62,625 nt of DNA from Halomonas rhizosphaerae (GCF_030010555.1 NZ_JASCQP010000009.1:1-62625); one strand, 5' to 3'. Positions 8,299 through 18,101 are shown, numbered from the stretch's first letter. Translations and numbers: made by a program. Notes: generated by a model not told the origin, from the sequence alone.

Positions 8299-8583
8299 AT
8301 GGCGGAACAGCACAGCCAAGGCAGCGGCGACGAGCCGGCACCGGCCGACTTCGCCGCCACCGTCGAGCGGCTCGAGCAGCTCGTCGAGCGACTGGAGTCC
8401 GGCGAGCTGTCCCTGGAGGGGTCGCTGGCCGCCTTCGAGCAGGGGGTTCGCCTGACCCGCGACGCCCAGCGTCGGCTCGACGAGGCGGAGCTCAGGGTGC
8501 GCACCCTGACCGAGGGCGAGGCCGGCGGCGTTGACCTGCAGCCCTTCGCCGCGCCCTCCGCGGAGGACGATGGTGAGCGCTGA
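8299..8583 (+). CDS. xseB: Exodeoxyribonuclease VII small subunit
   Basis: XseB is the small subunit of exonuclease VII, which degrades single-stranded DNA with XseA. The 94-residue product contains the family core FAATVERLEQLVERLESGEL, then a region like E. coli SLEGSLAAFEQGVRLTRDAQRRL, mostly helical and coiled. E. coli XseB is 80 residues. An upstream in-frame ATG at 8272 would add nine residues, but it lies only a few bases from the presumed transcription start, whereas GAGAGAGG precedes 8299 closely. It overlaps ispA by 14 nt, and the xseB-ispA-dxs order is standard in gammaproteobacteria. Confidence 0.9.
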   Translation: MAEQHSQGSGDEPAPADFAATVERLEQLVERLESGELSLEGSLAAFEQGVRLTRDAQRRLDEAELRVRTLTEGEAGGVDLQPFAAPSAEDDGER

Positions 8584-9457
8584 TCGCCTGGCAAGCCAAC
8601 TGATCGCGGATCGTTCCCGGGTCGATGCCCGTCTCGAGGCGCTCTTCGCGGCGCGCTCGGCTCCCTCGCCGCGCCTCGAGGCGGCCATGCGCCACGGCCT
8701 GCTGGTGGGCGGCAAGCGGCTGCGGCCGGTGCTGGTCTATGCCGCCGGTCGCGCCCTGGGGGCGGCGGACGACGACCTGGATGCCCCGGCCATGGCGCTG
8801 GAGCTGGTCCACGCCTATTCGCTGGTCCACGACGACCTGCCGGCGATGGACGACGATGACCTGCGCCGCGGCCAGCCCACGGTGCACCGGGCCTATGACG
8901 AGGCCACCGCGATCCTCGCCGGTGACGCCCTGCAGGCCCTGGCCTTCGAGGTGCTGGCGCGGGCCGCCCCCCCCCGGCTGCCGGCATTGGTCGCCGGCCT
9001 GGCCGGGGCCGCCGGGCGAGACGGCATGGTGGCCGGCCAGGCGCTTGACCTCGCCGCCGTCGGCGGGCATCCCGACGCGGCAGCCCTGGCGGCCATGCAT
9101 GGCCTCAAGACCGGCGCGCTGATCCGCGCCGCGGTGCGCCTCGGCGGCCTGGTCGCCGTCGACGAGGCCGACCCTCGGCTGGTCGCCCTGGACGCCTATG
9201 CCGATGCCATCGGCCTGGCCTTCCAGATCCACGACGACGTCCTCGACGTGACCGGCGACACCGCCACCCTGGGCAAGACCTCCGGGGCCGACGCCGCCCG
9301 GGCCAAGCCCACCTACCCGAGCCTGCTGGGGCTCCAGGGCGCCCGCCGACGGGCCGACGAGCTGGTCGAGACGGCCGTGGCGGCCCTGGCGCCGCTGGGC
9401 GAGGCCGCCACTTCCCTGGCCGACCTGGCCCGCTACATGATCGAGCGTGACCATTGA
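8570..9457 (+). CDS. ispA: Farnesyl diphosphate synthase (geranyltranstransferase)
   Basis: IspA condenses IPP with DMAPP and then GPP to make farnesyl diphosphate. The product has about 295 residues, as in E. coli (299). The first aspartate-rich motif is DDLPAMDDDD at about residues 84-93 and the second is DDVLD at about 224-228. KRLRP at the N-terminus binds diphosphate. The ATG at 8570 is immediately followed by GTG at 8573. The GGAGG at 8562-8566 is 6 nt from the GTG and only 3 nt from the ATG, so the GTG may be the real start. It lies in an operon between xseB and dxs. Confidence 0.95.
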   Translation: MVSADRLASQLIADRSRVDARLEALFAARSAPSPRLEAAMRHGLLVGGKRLRPVLVYAAGRALGAADDDLDAPAMALELVHAYSLVHDDLPAMDDDDLRRGQPTVHRAYDEATAILAGDALQALAFEVLARAAPPRLPALVAGLAGAAGRDGMVAGQALDLAAVGGHPDAAALAAMHGLKTGALIRAAVRLGGLVAVDEADPRLVALDAYADAIGLAFQIHDDVLDVTGDTATLGKTSGADAARAKPTYPSLLGLQGARRRADELVETAVAALAPLGEAATSLADLARYMIERDH

Positions 9458-9472
9458 CACTACAGGGCCCAC

Positions 9473-11383
9473 ATGAAGCTGTTCGATGACATTCCCGTCG
9501 AGCGTCCGGCCACGCCGCTGCTCGATACCCTGGACGCTCCGGCCGCGCTGCGCGCGATGAATGCCGGCCAGCTGGCCCAGGTGGCCGACGAGCTGCGTGC
9601 CTACCTGCTCTACAGCGTGGGCGTCTCCGGCGGCCATTTCGGTGCCGGCCTGGGCGTGGTGGAGCTCACCGTGGCCCTGCATCAGGCGCTGGAGACCCCC
9701 TTCGATCGCCTGGTATGGGACGTGGGCCATCAGGCCTATCCCCACAAGATCCTTACCGGGCGTCGTGAGGCGATGACCGGCATCCGCCAGCATGGCGGTC
9801 TCGCCGCCTTCCCGCGGCGGACCGAGTCGGAGTACGACACCTTCGGCGTGGGCCATTCGAGCACCTCGATCTCGGCCGCCCTGGGCATGGCCCTGGCCGC
9901 CCGCACCCGCGGCGAGCAGCGCCGGGTCTGTGCGGTGATCGGCGACGGTGCCCTGACCGCCGGGATGGCCTTCGAGGCCCTGGCCCATGCCGGCCACGTG
10001 GATGCCAACCTGCTGGTGGTGCTCAACGACAACGAGATGTCGATCTCCGAGAACGTCGGCGGCATGGCCAGCTACCTGGCACGCATCCTCACCAGCAAGC
10101 CCTACACCAGCATGCGCGAGGGCGGCAAGCGGGTGCTCTCCCACCTGCCCGGGGCCCTGGAGCTGGCGCGCCGCACCGAGGAGCACATGAAGGGCATGAT
10201 CAGCCCGGCCACGCTCTTCGAGGAACTGGGCTTCAACTACATCGGGCCCATCGACGGTCACGACCTGCCGCTGCTGGTACAGACCCTGCGCAACATGCGC
10301 GATCTGGAGGGGCCCCAGTTCCTCCATGTGAAGACCTGCAAGGGCAAGGGCTTCCTGCCCGCCGAGGCCGACCCTATCGGCTATCACGCCATCACCAAGC
10401 TGGAGAAGAACGGCGAGACGCCACCGCCGCTCAAGCCGGCCAGCCCGCCGGCCAGCAGCAAGCAGAAGTACTGCCGTGTCTTCGGCAACTGGCTGTGCGA
10501 CATGGCGGCGGTGGACGAGCGCCTGGTCGGCATCACCCCGGCCATGCGCGAGGGCTCCGACCTGGTGCGCTTCTCGAAGGAGTACCCGGAGCGCTACTTC
10601 GACGTGGCCATCGCCGAGCAGCATGCGGTGACCCTGGCCGCCGGCCTGGCCTGCGAGGCCATGAAACCGGTGCTGGCGATCTACTCCACCTTCCTGCAGC
10701 GCGGCTATGACCAGCTGATCCACGACGTGGCGGTGCAGGCGCTCGATGTCACCTTCGCCATCGACCGCGCCGGCCTGGTGGGCGAGGACGGCCCTACCCA
10801 CCACGGCAGCCTGGATCTCTCCTACCTGCGCTGCGTGCCGGGGCTGGTGGTGCTGGCTCCCGCCGATGAGGCCGAGTGCCGGGCGATGCTCAGTGCCGCC
10901 TACCACCATCCCGGCCCCGCCGCGGTGCGCTACCCGCGCGGCACCGGCCCGGGCGTCGCGACACCCGACCACCTCGAGCCGATCGCGATCGGCCGCGCCG
11001 AGTGGCGGCGTCGTGGCAGCGGCAACGCGACGCGGGTGGCCCTGCTGGCCTTCGGCAGCCTCAACGGCCCGGCGGCGGAGGTGGCCGAGCGCCTCGACGC
11101 CAGCCACCTCAACATGCGCTCGATCAAGCCGCTGGACCGTGACGCCGTGCTGGCCGCGGCCGACGAGCACGACCTGCTGGTGACCCTGGAGGAAAACGTG
11201 GTCGCCGGAGGTGCCGGCAGTGCGGTCAACGAGCTACTGATGGCCGAGGGAGTCCAGGTGGAAGTGCTCAACCTCGGGCTGCCCGATGCCTTCGTCGAGC
11301 ACGGCAAGCCCGCCGAACTGCTCGCCGAGTGCGGCCTGGACGCGGACGGCATCGAGGCCTCGATCCGCGCCCGGCTGCCCTGA
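9473..11383 (+). CDS. dxs: 1-deoxy-D-xylulose-5-phosphate synthase
   Basis: Dxs joins pyruvate and glyceraldehyde 3-phosphate using thiamine diphosphate, the entry step of the MEP isoprenoid route. The 636-residue length is typical. The thiamine motif starts with [13 protein letters not shown] (about residues 158-170) and continues to [14 protein letters not shown]. The transketolase-like pyrimidine-binding domain (about 330-480) contains [14 protein letters not shown] with the catalytic glutamate, and a transketolase C domain closes the protein. It starts 15 bp after ispA, so the three genes are almost surely cotranscribed and supply precursors for ubiquinone and lipid carriers. Confidence 0.97.
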   Translation: MKLFDDIPVERPATPLLDTLDAPAALRAMNAGQLAQVADELRAYLLYSVGVSGGHFGAGLGVVELTVALHQALETPFDRLVWDVGHQAYPHKILTGRREAMTGIRQHGGLAAFPRRTESEYDTFGVGHSSTSISAALGMALAARTRGEQRRVCAVIGDGALTAGMAFEALAHAGHVDANLLVVLNDNEMSISENVGGMASYLARILTSKPYTSMREGGKRVLSHLPGALELARRTEEHMKGMISPATLFEELGFNYIGPIDGHDLPLLVQTLRNMRDLEGPQFLHVKTCKGKGFLPAEADPIGYHAITKLEKNGETPPPLKPASPPASSKQKYCRVFGNWLCDMAAVDERLVGITPAMREGSDLVRFSKEYPERYFDVAIAEQHAVTLAAGLACEAMKPVLAIYSTFLQRGYDQLIHDVAVQALDVTFAIDRAGLVGEDGPTHHGSLDLSYLRCVPGLVVLAPADEAECRAMLSAAYHHPGPAAVRYPRGTGPGVATPDHLEPIAIGRAEWRRRGSGNATRVALLAFGSLNGPAAEVAERLDASHLNMRSIKPLDRDAVLAAADEHDLLVTLEENVVAGGAGSAVNELLMAEGVQVEVLNLGLPDAFVEHGKPAELLAECGLDADGIEASIRARLP

Positions 11384-11411
11384 CACGTCACGTCTTTCTC
11401 ACGAGGTTGCG

Positions 11412-12170
11412 ATGCTGTTCCTGATACTGATCGGTGCCCTGCTGGGGCTCGCCATCGGCGGCCCCATCGGCCTGCTGGTAGGTGGCGCCCTGGGCTACGG
11501 GCTGGGCAAGGGCCTGCGAAATCGGCTGATGAAAAAGCTGGTCGGCGTCCAGTCACAATTCCTGGAATCGACCTTCGCCGTCATGGGGTGCCTGTGCAAG
11601 GCCGATGGTCAGGTCTCCGAGGACGAGCTGGAAGCCTCACGAAAGCTATGGGATCGGCTGCGGCTCAGCGAGGCCCAGCGCGCGCAGGCCCGCGCCGACT
11701 TTACCCGCGGCAAGAGCCCCGACTTCGACCTGGACGCCGAGCTGGCCAGGATTCGCCGCATTGCGGCACACCAGCCCGCGCTGCGCCAGGTCTTCCTGCA
11801 GGTGCAGCTGGCCGCGGTCGCCGCCGATGGTGAGCTGCACCCCGCCGAGCACGAGATGCTGATGCGGGTCGTGCGGGGCCTGGGGTGCAGCGAGGCCGAG
11901 ATTGCCCAGATCGAGGCCATGCTGCGCGGCGGCCCCCGGGGGGCGGGCGAACAGGGCCCGTCGCTGGAGGATGCCTACCGTGTGCTGGGCGTCGAGCAGG
12001 ATGCCAGCGACGCCGAGATCAAGAAGGCCTACCGCCGCCTGATGAGCGAGAACCATCCCGACAAGCTCGCCGCCAAGGGACTGCCCGAGAGCATGCGCGA
12101 GGTCGCCAAGGAGCGCACCAGCGAGATCGGCAGCGCCTACGAGCGCATCCGCAAGGCCCGCGCCGCCTGA
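11412..12170 (+). CDS. djlA: DjlA-like membrane-anchored DnaJ-domain co-chaperone
   Basis: The 252-residue protein has an N-terminal glycine-rich hydrophobic anchor (about residues 2-32), a TerB-like helical domain (about 45-150) and a C-terminal J domain (about 187-250) with the essential HPD in SENHPDKLAAKG. This order is that of DjlA, a type III J protein that works with DnaK at the inner membrane. E. coli DjlA is 271 residues. The ATG at 11412 is preceded by GAGG and marks the beginning of the anchor; the longer open frame upstream overlaps dxs and is not needed. The gene starts 28 bp after dxs. Confidence 0.92.
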   Translation: MLFLILIGALLGLAIGGPIGLLVGGALGYGLGKGLRNRLMKKLVGVQSQFLESTFAVMGCLCKADGQVSEDELEASRKLWDRLRLSEAQRAQARADFTRGKSPDFDLDAELARIRRIAAHQPALRQVFLQVQLAAVAADGELHPAEHEMLMRVVRGLGCSEAEIAQIEAMLRGGPRGAGEQGPSLEDAYRVLGVEQDASDAEIKKAYRRLMSENHPDKLAAKGLPESMREVAKERTSEIGSAYERIRKARAA

Positions 12171-12304
12171 CGCTGGCCAGGCGGCCGCTTCCCTCCCCCT
12201 CCCGAGCCGCCCGCATCCCATGCCCGGTGCTGGCATCTGCCTCGCCACCGGCGGCGTGCTGCGCTAGCGTATCGGGATCGATGGACTGCCCACGGAGTCG
12301 CCCG

Positions 12305-12934
12305 ATGATTACCCTGTACAGCTTTCCCTCCTCCCGTTCGCTGCGGGTCGCCTGGACCCTGGAGGAGCTGGGGCTCGACTACGCCTGCCAGCACGTGGAC
12401 CTGGCCGCCGGCGAGGCCCGGCAAGGCGCCCATCTCGACCGCCATCCCGATGGCAAGGTGCCGGTGCTGGTGGATGGCGACCTGACGCTGTTCGAGTCGG
12501 CGGCGATCTGCCGCTACCTGGCGGAACGCTACGGCGAGCCGGGGGGCCTGCTGCCGGCCTCCCTCGAGGATCGCGCCCGGGTCGACCAGTGGCTGTTCTT
12601 CACCACGGGCGAGCTGGAGCAGGCGCTCTGGACCCAGGCCAAGCACAAGTTCGCCCTGCCCCGGGGGCGGCGTGTGCCGGCGGTGTTGCCCACCGCGGCC
12701 TGGGAGTTCCAGCAGGCACTCGAGGCCCTGGCGCGGCGCTTCGAGGGCGAGGGCTGGCTGGTGGGCGACCACTTCAGTCTGGCGGACCTGCTGCTGGGGC
12801 ACACCCTGAGCTGGGCGGTGCAGTTCAAGACCCGCCTGCCGGCGGCGCTGGAGGCCTACCGGCAGCGCTGCGCTTCCCGCCCGGCCCTGGCCAGGGCGGT
12901 GGCCCGGGAGCGTGCCGCGGCCGAACCGGCGTGA
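12305..12934 (+). CDS. Glutathione S-transferase family protein
   Basis: This 209-residue cytosolic protein has an N-terminal thioredoxin-like domain (residues 1-80). The segment SFPSSRSLRVAWTLEELGLDY could provide the catalytic serine, and KVPVLVDGDLTLFESAAICRYLA carries the cis-proline and the ES glutathione-binding pair. An all-helical C-terminal domain follows. The substrate cannot be told from the sequence. The much longer frame that includes it overlaps djlA and is not supported. It is probably transcribed alone or by read-through from djlA and is convergent with trhA. Confidence 0.87.
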   Translation: MITLYSFPSSRSLRVAWTLEELGLDYACQHVDLAAGEARQGAHLDRHPDGKVPVLVDGDLTLFESAAICRYLAERYGEPGGLLPASLEDRARVDQWLFFTTGELEQALWTQAKHKFALPRGRRVPAVLPTAAWEFQQALEALARRFEGEGWLVGDHFSLADLLLGHTLSWAVQFKTRLPAALEAYRQRCASRPALARAVARERAAAEPA

Positions 12935-12941
12935 GGCACGC

Positions 12942-13613
12942 TCAGGCCGCGAAGGGCAGCACCGCGGTGTAGACCGCGAAGTAGTGGCAGGTGCTGCCGC
13001 CCATGACGAACAGGTGCCAGATCGCGTGATTGAAGGGGATGGCGCTGATGGCATAGAAGGCCACGCCCAGGGTGTAGGTGACGCCGCCGGCGACCAGCAG
13101 GGCGAGGCCGGTATCGGACAGGCGGGCCGCCAGTTCGTCGCCGGCGAAGACGACCAGCCAGCCCATCACCAGGTAGATGGCGACCCGCAGCCCGGCGAAG
13201 CGGTGCGGCCAGGCCAGCTTGCAGGCGATGCCGGCCAGGGCCAGGAACCAGACGGTGGCGAACAGCGTCCAGCCGGTCGGACCGCGCAGGTTGACCAGCA
13301 GGAAAGGCGTGTAGGTGCCGGCGATCAGCAGGTAGATCGCGCAGTGGTCGAGCGACTGGAACAGGCCCTTCAGCCGCGGGTGGCGGACGCCGTGGTAGAG
13401 GGTGGAGGCGGTGTAGAGCAGCACAAGGCTGAATCCGTAGAAGCCGATGCCGACGAGTTTCCAGGGATCGATCCGGGTGGCCATACTGGCCAGCACGAGC
13501 AGCACCACGACCCCCACGAGGCTGAGCGCCGCGCCGATGCCATGGCTGATGCTGTGCACCAGTTCCTCGAGGCTAGTGAAGGGTGTCTCGTCGTCGCGGG
13601 TGGGGTGCGTCAT
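12942..13613 (-). CDS. trhA: Hemolysin III / PAQR-type membrane protein
   Basis: The 223-residue integral membrane protein has seven predicted helices. HlyIII motifs are visible: SISHGIGAALSLVG at the N-terminus, LYHGVRHPRLKGLFQSLDHCAIYLLIAGTYTPF in the middle and HLFVMGGSTCHYFAVY at the C-terminus; these conserved Ser, Asp and His residues bind metal in the PAQR superfamily. Bacterial TrhA homologues have been linked to membrane fluidity homeostasis, so the historic haemolysin name is misleading. GGAGG precedes the ATG at 13613. It lies downstream of ribA on the same strand with 48 bp between them. Confidence 0.9.
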   Translation of the reverse strand: MTHPTRDDETPFTSLEELVHSISHGIGAALSLVGVVVLLVLASMATRIDPWKLVGIGFYGFSLVLLYTASTLYHGVRHPRLKGLFQSLDHCAIYLLIAGTYTPFLLVNLRGPTGWTLFATVWFLALAGIACKLAWPHRFAGLRVAIYLVMGWLVVFAGDELAARLSDTGLALLVAGGVTYTLGVAFYAISAIPFNHAIWHLFVMGGSTCHYFAVYTAVLPFAA

Positions 13614-13661
13614 CGGGGAGCCTCCTGTCGAGGAGCCAGCCCGATGCCGGGACCCGGTGGC

Positions 13662-14297
13662 TCAGGGCTTGCGCTCGATATCCACGTCGCTGGCCTGGGT
13701 GAAGTCGCCCAGCGCCATCATGTGGCCCAGCTTGCCGGCCTTGGTGGTGAGGTACTGCTCGTTATGCGGGTTTAGACCGGTGGTCAGCGGAACGCGTTCC
13801 ACGACCACCACGCCGGCCTGGGTCAGGGCGTCGACCTTGCGGGGGTTGTTGGTCATCAGGCGCAGCGCCTTGACCCCCAGATGGTCGAGCATCGGCACGC
13901 AGAGATCGTAGCGGCGCAGGTCGGCGGCGAAGCCCAGCTGCTCGTTGGCTTCCACGGTGTCGGCGCCGGCATCCTGGAGGTGATAGGCACGGATCTTGTT
14001 GAGCAGGCCGATGCCGCGGCCTTCCTGGCGCAGGTAGAGCAGCACGCCCCGCCCTTCCTCGGCGATGCGCTTGAGCGCTTCCTGCAACTGGAAGCCGCAG
14101 TCGCAGCGCATGGAGAAGAGGGCATCGCCGGTCAGGCACTCGGAGTGGACCCGTCCCAGCACCGGTTCGCCATCGGCCACGTCGCCCAGGGTCAGGGCGA
14201 TGTGATCCTTGCCGGTGGCATCGTCCTCGAAGCCATGCATGGTGAAGGTGGCCCAGGGGGTGGGGAGCCGGGAGGCGGCGATGAATCGAATCGTCAC
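13662..14297 (-). CDS. ribA: GTP cyclohydrolase II
   Basis: RibA opens GTP to 2,5-diamino-6-ribosylamino-pyrimidinone phosphate, the first step of riboflavin synthesis. The 211-residue protein is stand-alone (E. coli RibA is 196), not fused to RibB. The zinc ligands are in [17 protein letters not shown] (three cysteines, about residues 52-68), followed by [16 protein letters not shown] and the GTP-binding LMTNNPRKV. It is divergent from hemE, with the two promoters sharing about 150 bp. Confidence 0.96.
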   Translation of the reverse strand: MTIRFIAASRLPTPWATFTMHGFEDDATGKDHIALTLGDVADGEPVLGRVHSECLTGDALFSMRCDCGFQLQEALKRIAEEGRGVLLYLRQEGRGIGLLNKIRAYHLQDAGADTVEANEQLGFAADLRRYDLCVPMLDHLGVKALRLMTNNPRKVDALTQAGVVVVERVPLTTGLNPHNEQYLTTKAGKLGHMMALGDFTQASDVDIERKP

Positions 14298-14413
14298 GAT
14301 GTACCTCGGTGGAAGACCACGGCGTTGCCGACGGGTGGAGGGCCATTCTATCAGGAAGGCCTGGCCGGCTCACCGTTGTGTCACGGGGCTCATCCCCGGG
14401 CCGTTCGATGGGG

Positions 14414-14419
14414 TACAAT
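14414..14419 (+). promoter_or_regulatory. Probable -10 box of hemE
   Basis: TACAAT is followed by the GC-rich discriminator GGCGCCC, 33 nt before the hemE start. No matching -35 hexamer is obvious at 17 nt. Confidence 0.45.
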
Positions 14420-14451
14420 GGCGCCCACATTTTCCGTGGACGAGCGCCCGC

Positions 14452-15528
14452 ATGGAACTCAAGAACGACCGCTTTCTGCGCGCCCTGGCGCGTCAACCCG
14501 TCGACCGCACCCCGGTGTGGATGATGCGTCAGGCCGGCCGCTACCTGCCGGAGTATCGCGAGGTGCGCGGCCATGCCGGCAGCTTCATGGACCTGTGCCG
14601 CAACCAGGAGCTGGCCTGCGAGGTCACCCTGCAGCCGCTGGAGCGCTATCCGCTGGATGCGGCCATTCTCTTCTCGGACATCCTGACCATCCCCGATGCC
14701 ATGGGGTTGGGGCTCTACTTCGAGACCGGCGAGGGCCCGAAATTCCGCAAGCCGGTGCGCACCTCGGCCGAGGTGGATGCCCTGCAGGCGCCGGACGCCG
14801 AGCGTGACCTTGACTACGTGATGCGGGCCGTCTCGACCATCCGCCGCGAGCTGAACGGCCGGGTGCCGCTGATCGGCTTCTCCGGCAGCCCCTGGACGCT
14901 GGCCACCTACATGGTGGAGGGCGCCTCCAGCAAGGACTTCCGCCACGTCAAGACGATGCTCTACGATGCGCCGGACACCATGCATCGGCTGCTCGATACC
15001 CTGGCCCATGCCGTCACCGACTACCTCAACGCCCAGATCCGCGCCGGCGCCCAGGCGGTCCAGGTCTTCGATACCTGGGGCGGTGCGCTCTCCACGCCGG
15101 CCTACCTGGAGTTCTCGCTGCGCTACATGGAGCAGATCGTCGCCGGCCTGATCCGAGAGCACGAGGGACGCCGAGTGCCGGTGATCCTCTTCACCAAGAA
15201 CGGCGGCCAGTGGCTCGAGGACATCGCGGCGGCCGGCTCCGATGCCGTCGGCCTGGACTGGACCACCGAACTCTCCGATGCCCGGGCCCGGGTCGGCCAT
15301 CGCGTCGCCCTGCAGGGCAACCTCGACCCCCACGTGCTGTTTGCCCGCCCCTCGGCGATCCGTGCCGAGGTGGCGCGCACCCTGGACAGCTTCGGCCACG
15401 GGCCCGGCCATGTCTTCAATCTGGGGCACGGCATCAACCAGTTCACCGACCCGGACCATGTGACGGCCTTCATGGAGGCCCTCCATGACCTGAGCCCGGC
15501 TTACCATCGCAACATCCCTCATGGCTGA
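14452..15528 (+). CDS. hemE: Uroporphyrinogen decarboxylase
   Basis: HemE removes four carboxylates from uroporphyrinogen III to give coproporphyrinogen III. The 358-residue length is near E. coli (354). Signature segments are [19 protein letters not shown] at about residues 21-39, with the substrate-binding arginines, and [14 protein letters not shown] at about 74-87, with the catalytic Asp. [10 protein letters not shown] lies near the C-terminus. The ATG at 14452 matches the conserved start [16 protein letters not shown]. The VanZ-like gene overlaps its 3' end by 8 nt. Confidence 0.97.
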   Translation: MELKNDRFLRALARQPVDRTPVWMMRQAGRYLPEYREVRGHAGSFMDLCRNQELACEVTLQPLERYPLDAAILFSDILTIPDAMGLGLYFETGEGPKFRKPVRTSAEVDALQAPDAERDLDYVMRAVSTIRRELNGRVPLIGFSGSPWTLATYMVEGASSKDFRHVKTMLYDAPDTMHRLLDTLAHAVTDYLNAQIRAGAQAVQVFDTWGGALSTPAYLEFSLRYMEQIVAGLIREHEGRRVPVILFTKNGGQWLEDIAAAGSDAVGLDWTTELSDARARVGHRVALQGNLDPHVLFARPSAIRAEVARTLDSFGHGPGHVFNLGHGINQFTDPDHVTAFMEALHDLSPAYHRNIPHG

Positions 15529-15928
15529 CTGGCTGGACCGGCTGGCCGCCGGGGAGGACAGAGGGTGGCGCCGTCGCTGGGCGGTGCTGGCCTGCCTGGC
15601 GGCCCTGGTGATCGCCTGGGGCAGCCTGACGCCCGGCAGCGAGTTGCCCGACACCCTGCCCTGGGACAAGGCCAGCCACTTCATCGGCTATGCCGGCCTG
15701 GCGGGCCTGGTCGGGCTCGCCGGTGTGCGCCTGCCGCTGGCCTTCCTGGCCGTGCTGCTGCTGGGCATCGTCATCGAGTTTGCCCAGCTCCCGGTGCCCG
15801 GCCGCAGCGGCGGTGACTGGGCCGACATCCTGGCCAACGGCCTGGGTGCCGCCTCGGCGGCAGTCCTGCTCCATGCCTTCCGCCGGGTCTGCCTGCGCCG
15901 TCCGCCTCGGCGCGTGCCGCGCCCCTAG
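15521..15928 (+). CDS. VanZ-like family membrane protein
   Basis: The small 135-residue membrane protein has about four hydrophobic segments and the VanZ-family pattern [15 protein letters not shown] followed by EFAQL and [12 protein letters not shown]. Despite the family name, such short proteins are not resistance determinants and their role is unknown. Translation probably couples to hemE because the start lies inside the end of hemE. Its stop codon overlaps, tail to tail, the stop of the minus-strand gene at 15925. Confidence 0.75.
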   Translation: MADWLDRLAAGEDRGWRRRWAVLACLAALVIAWGSLTPGSELPDTLPWDKASHFIGYAGLAGLVGLAGVRLPLAFLAVLLLGIVIEFAQLPVPGRSGGDWADILANGLGAASAAVLLHAFRRVCLRRPPRRVPRP

Positions 15929-16428
15929 AGGCGCGGCTCACGGCTGGTGTCGGGCTCCGCCTGGCCGTCGGTCGCGAGGTCCAGGGTCGGCTCGCTGGCG
16001 GTGCGCTGGGGGCGGTGGCGTTCGGCGGGGCGCATCACCCGGGCGCTGCCCAGCACGCTTTCCTCCTCGGGCGCGACGCTGCTCGCCGCGCTGGTCCAGG
16101 CGGCCTCGCGGTCATGCACCGCCGGGCGTCGCTCCCAGGAACGGGTGACCACGGCGCCGGGGGCGAAACCGGGGCGCTGGGCGCCCAGGTGGTGGGGCAG
16201 CAGCCAGAGCTCGGCGAGCAGGCGCAGGGCCACGGCGGCGAGCAGCCAGGCCCCGCCGGCCAGGGCCAGGGTGGGCCAGGCGGAGGCCCAGTCGACGGGA
16301 GCGAGCCAGGGCGTGCGAGGGGCCAGCCACAGGGCCGCGCCGGCCAGCAGACCGAACTGCAGCAGCAGGTGGCAGGTCAGCAGGGTGGTGCGGGCCAGCG
16401 GCCGGCGGGGAAACAGGAACTGTCGCAT
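15925..16428 (-). CDS. Hypothetical protein with two transmembrane segments
   Basis: I do not recognise the family. The 167-residue product starts MRQFLFPRRPLARTTLLTCH. Two hydrophobic helices occupy about residues 13-36 and 50-75, followed by a charged, Arg-, Ala- and Ser-rich cytoplasmic-looking tail. GGAGG lies 6 nt before the ATG at 16428, a convincing start. It is convergent with the VanZ-like gene, with stop codons overlapping by 3 nt. The low-complexity tail means homology beyond close relatives may be weak. Confidence 0.6.
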   Translation of the reverse strand: MRQFLFPRRPLARTTLLTCHLLLQFGLLAGAALWLAPRTPWLAPVDWASAWPTLALAGGAWLLAAVALRLLAELWLLPHHLGAQRPGFAPGAVVTRSWERRPAVHDREAAWTSAASSVAPEEESVLGSARVMRPAERHRPQRTASEPTLDLATDGQAEPDTSREPRL

Positions 16429-16641
16429 CGGGGTCCTCCCGGGGATGCACATCGTGGTGATGAGTCGTGCCGACTTCCGTGCCGGCCAGGGCAGGATGCT
16501 ACCCCAGATTCCGCCGCCCTGCAGTCATCGCGTGTCGCCAGGTTGACCAACGGGAGCGGGCTTGCCAATGTGGAACGAGAGGCGGAAGTGGGTGTCCCGT
16601 CGGGAGGACTTCCGTCAACTCACCAGCATCAAGGAGCGGCT

Positions 16642-17070
16642 ATGACAACCTATATCGTGGTGGCTGATGCGGCGCGGGCGCGACTGTTCACCCGCGATGG
16701 GCTCAAGGTCAGCGAGAAGGACAGTCTCGTCCATGCCGAGGGGCGCATGCACGAGGGGGACCTGGTGACGGACCGCGGTGGCGACGTCCACGAGTCGACC
16801 TCGACGACCGCGCGCAGCGCCGGCGGGGAGAACGTCGCAACCCAGCACCACGAGGAGATCTTCGCCCGCGAGGTCGCCGACCGGCTCTATCGCGCGCGCG
16901 TCGACAACACCATGGAGAAGCTGATCCTGGTCGCGCCGCCTCGCTTCCTCGGCCAGCTGCGGGACAAGGTCGATGGCCCCACCGCCAAGCTGGTGATTCA
17001 CACCCTGGCCAAGGATCTCACCAAGGCCTCCCTCGCCGATATCCGGGAGGCGGTCAGCGACCTCCGCTAG
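16642..17070 (+). CDS. Host attachment protein family (PF10116-like)
   Basis: This 142-residue soluble protein begins TTYIVVADAARARLFTRDG, the characteristic opening of the family named after an Agrobacterium protein required for attachment to host cells. The fold is related to release-factor/Nop-like domains, and the biochemical role is unknown. Conserved C-terminal segments KLILVAPPRFLGQLR and LAKDLTKASLADIR are visible. AAGGAG precedes the ATG at 16642. It stands alone between opposite-strand neighbours. In this free-living halophile the attachment name is probably not literal. Confidence 0.8.
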   Translation: MTTYIVVADAARARLFTRDGLKVSEKDSLVHAEGRMHEGDLVTDRGGDVHESTSTTARSAGGENVATQHHEEIFAREVADRLYRARVDNTMEKLILVAPPRFLGQLRDKVDGPTAKLVIHTLAKDLTKASLADIREAVSDLR

Positions 17071-17123
17071 CCTCCCGCTGTCGCCTTCCTTGCGGCCCGG
17101 CCCTGTCGCCGGGCCGCGCTGCG

Positions 17124-18050
17124 TCAGGGCACCTGAGGCAGGTCGATCTGGTCGCTGCGACGGATGCCCTCGGTCATCTGCCGGCACAGCTTGAGGAACT
17201 CGCGCATGCCGGTGGCCAGGTACTTGTGGCGGTGCCAGATGAAGGTGAACTGGCGGCTCAGGTCCAGCTCCGGGGTGGCGATGGGTACCAGGCTGCCGCG
17301 GCGGAAGGCGTCGCGCAGGGCCAGTTTCGAGACGCAGCCGATGCCGAGCCCAGATTCCACCGCCCGCTTGATGCCCTCGGTATGCTCCAGCTCCAGCAGG
17401 ATGTTGAAGCGACCGCGGCGGTGCCGGGCCGCCTGCTCCAGGGTCAGCCGGGTGCCGGAGCCCTGCTCGCGCATGATCCAGGCCTCGCGCAGCAGCCGGT
17501 CCAGCTCCACCGGGCCGGCCGTAGCGAGCGGATGGCGGGGCGAGCAGAACACCGCCAACTCGTCCTCCACCCAGGGCTGGGTGATCACGTCCTCCTCCTC
17601 GCACTGCCCCTCGATCAGCCCCAGGTCGAGCCCGTGCTGGCGAACGCTGTCGATGATGGTCCGGGTATTGCGCACCGAGAGGCGCACCCGGCTGCCCGGA
17701 TGGCGCTGCATGAAGTCGCTGATCAGCAGGGTCGCCAGGTAGTTGCCGATGGTCAGGGTGGCGCCCACGTCCAGGGTGCCGATGCCCTGCTGGCCACGCA
17801 GCAGCTCCTCCACCTCCTCGGCCCGGTCGAGCAGGGCCACCGCCTTGGGCAGCAGCTGGAACCCCAGGGCATTGAGCTTGAGGCGCTTGCCGATGCGGTC
17901 GAGCAGGCGGCAATCGAACTGCCGCTCCAGCTCGGCGAGGGCGGTACTGGTCGCCGACTGGGAGAGCGCCAGGGCGCGGGCCGCCCGGGAGACGCTCTCG
18001 TGCTGGGCCACGGCGACGAAGACTTCCAGCTGGCGCAGGGTGTAACGCAT
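17124..18050 (-). CDS. finR: LysR-family regulator, FinR-like, divergent from fprA
   Basis: The 308-residue LysR protein has an N-terminal helix-turn-helix (about residues 1-60, MRYTLRQLEVFVAVAQHESV...ALSQSATSTALAELE) and a periplasmic-binding-like co-inducer domain. It is divergently arranged with the ferredoxin-NADP reductase gene exactly as finR and fprA are in Pseudomonas, where FinR activates fprA under superoxide and other oxidative stress. The intergenic region holds a LysR-type dyad at 18081-18101. The finR name rests on this synteny plus family membership; sulphur-linked roles have also been reported for pseudomonad FinR. Confidence 0.82.
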   Translation of the reverse strand: MRYTLRQLEVFVAVAQHESVSRAARALALSQSATSTALAELERQFDCRLLDRIGKRLKLNALGFQLLPKAVALLDRAEEVEELLRGQQGIGTLDVGATLTIGNYLATLLISDFMQRHPGSRVRLSVRNTRTIIDSVRQHGLDLGLIEGQCEEEDVITQPWVEDELAVFCSPRHPLATAGPVELDRLLREAWIMREQGSGTRLTLEQAARHRRGRFNILLELEHTEGIKRAVESGLGIGCVSKLALRDAFRRGSLVPIATPELDLSRQFTFIWHRHKYLATGMREFLKLCRQMTEGIRRSDQIDLPQVP

Positions 18051-18080
18051 GACGCTCCTCGGGGGATTTGATATCCATAG

Positions 18081-18101
18081 TATAGATAAGTGTTATCCAT
18101 A
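18081..18101. promoter_or_regulatory. Putative FinR binding dyad in the finR-fprA intergenic region
   Basis: An interrupted palindrome with core GATAA-GTG-TTATC extends outward by three more pairs after one mismatch, giving 8 of 9 paired positions. It contains the T-N11-A form of LysR boxes. The word TATCCATA at its right edge (18094-18101) recurs at 18072-18079, exactly 22 bp away, about two helical turns. Confidence 0.55.
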
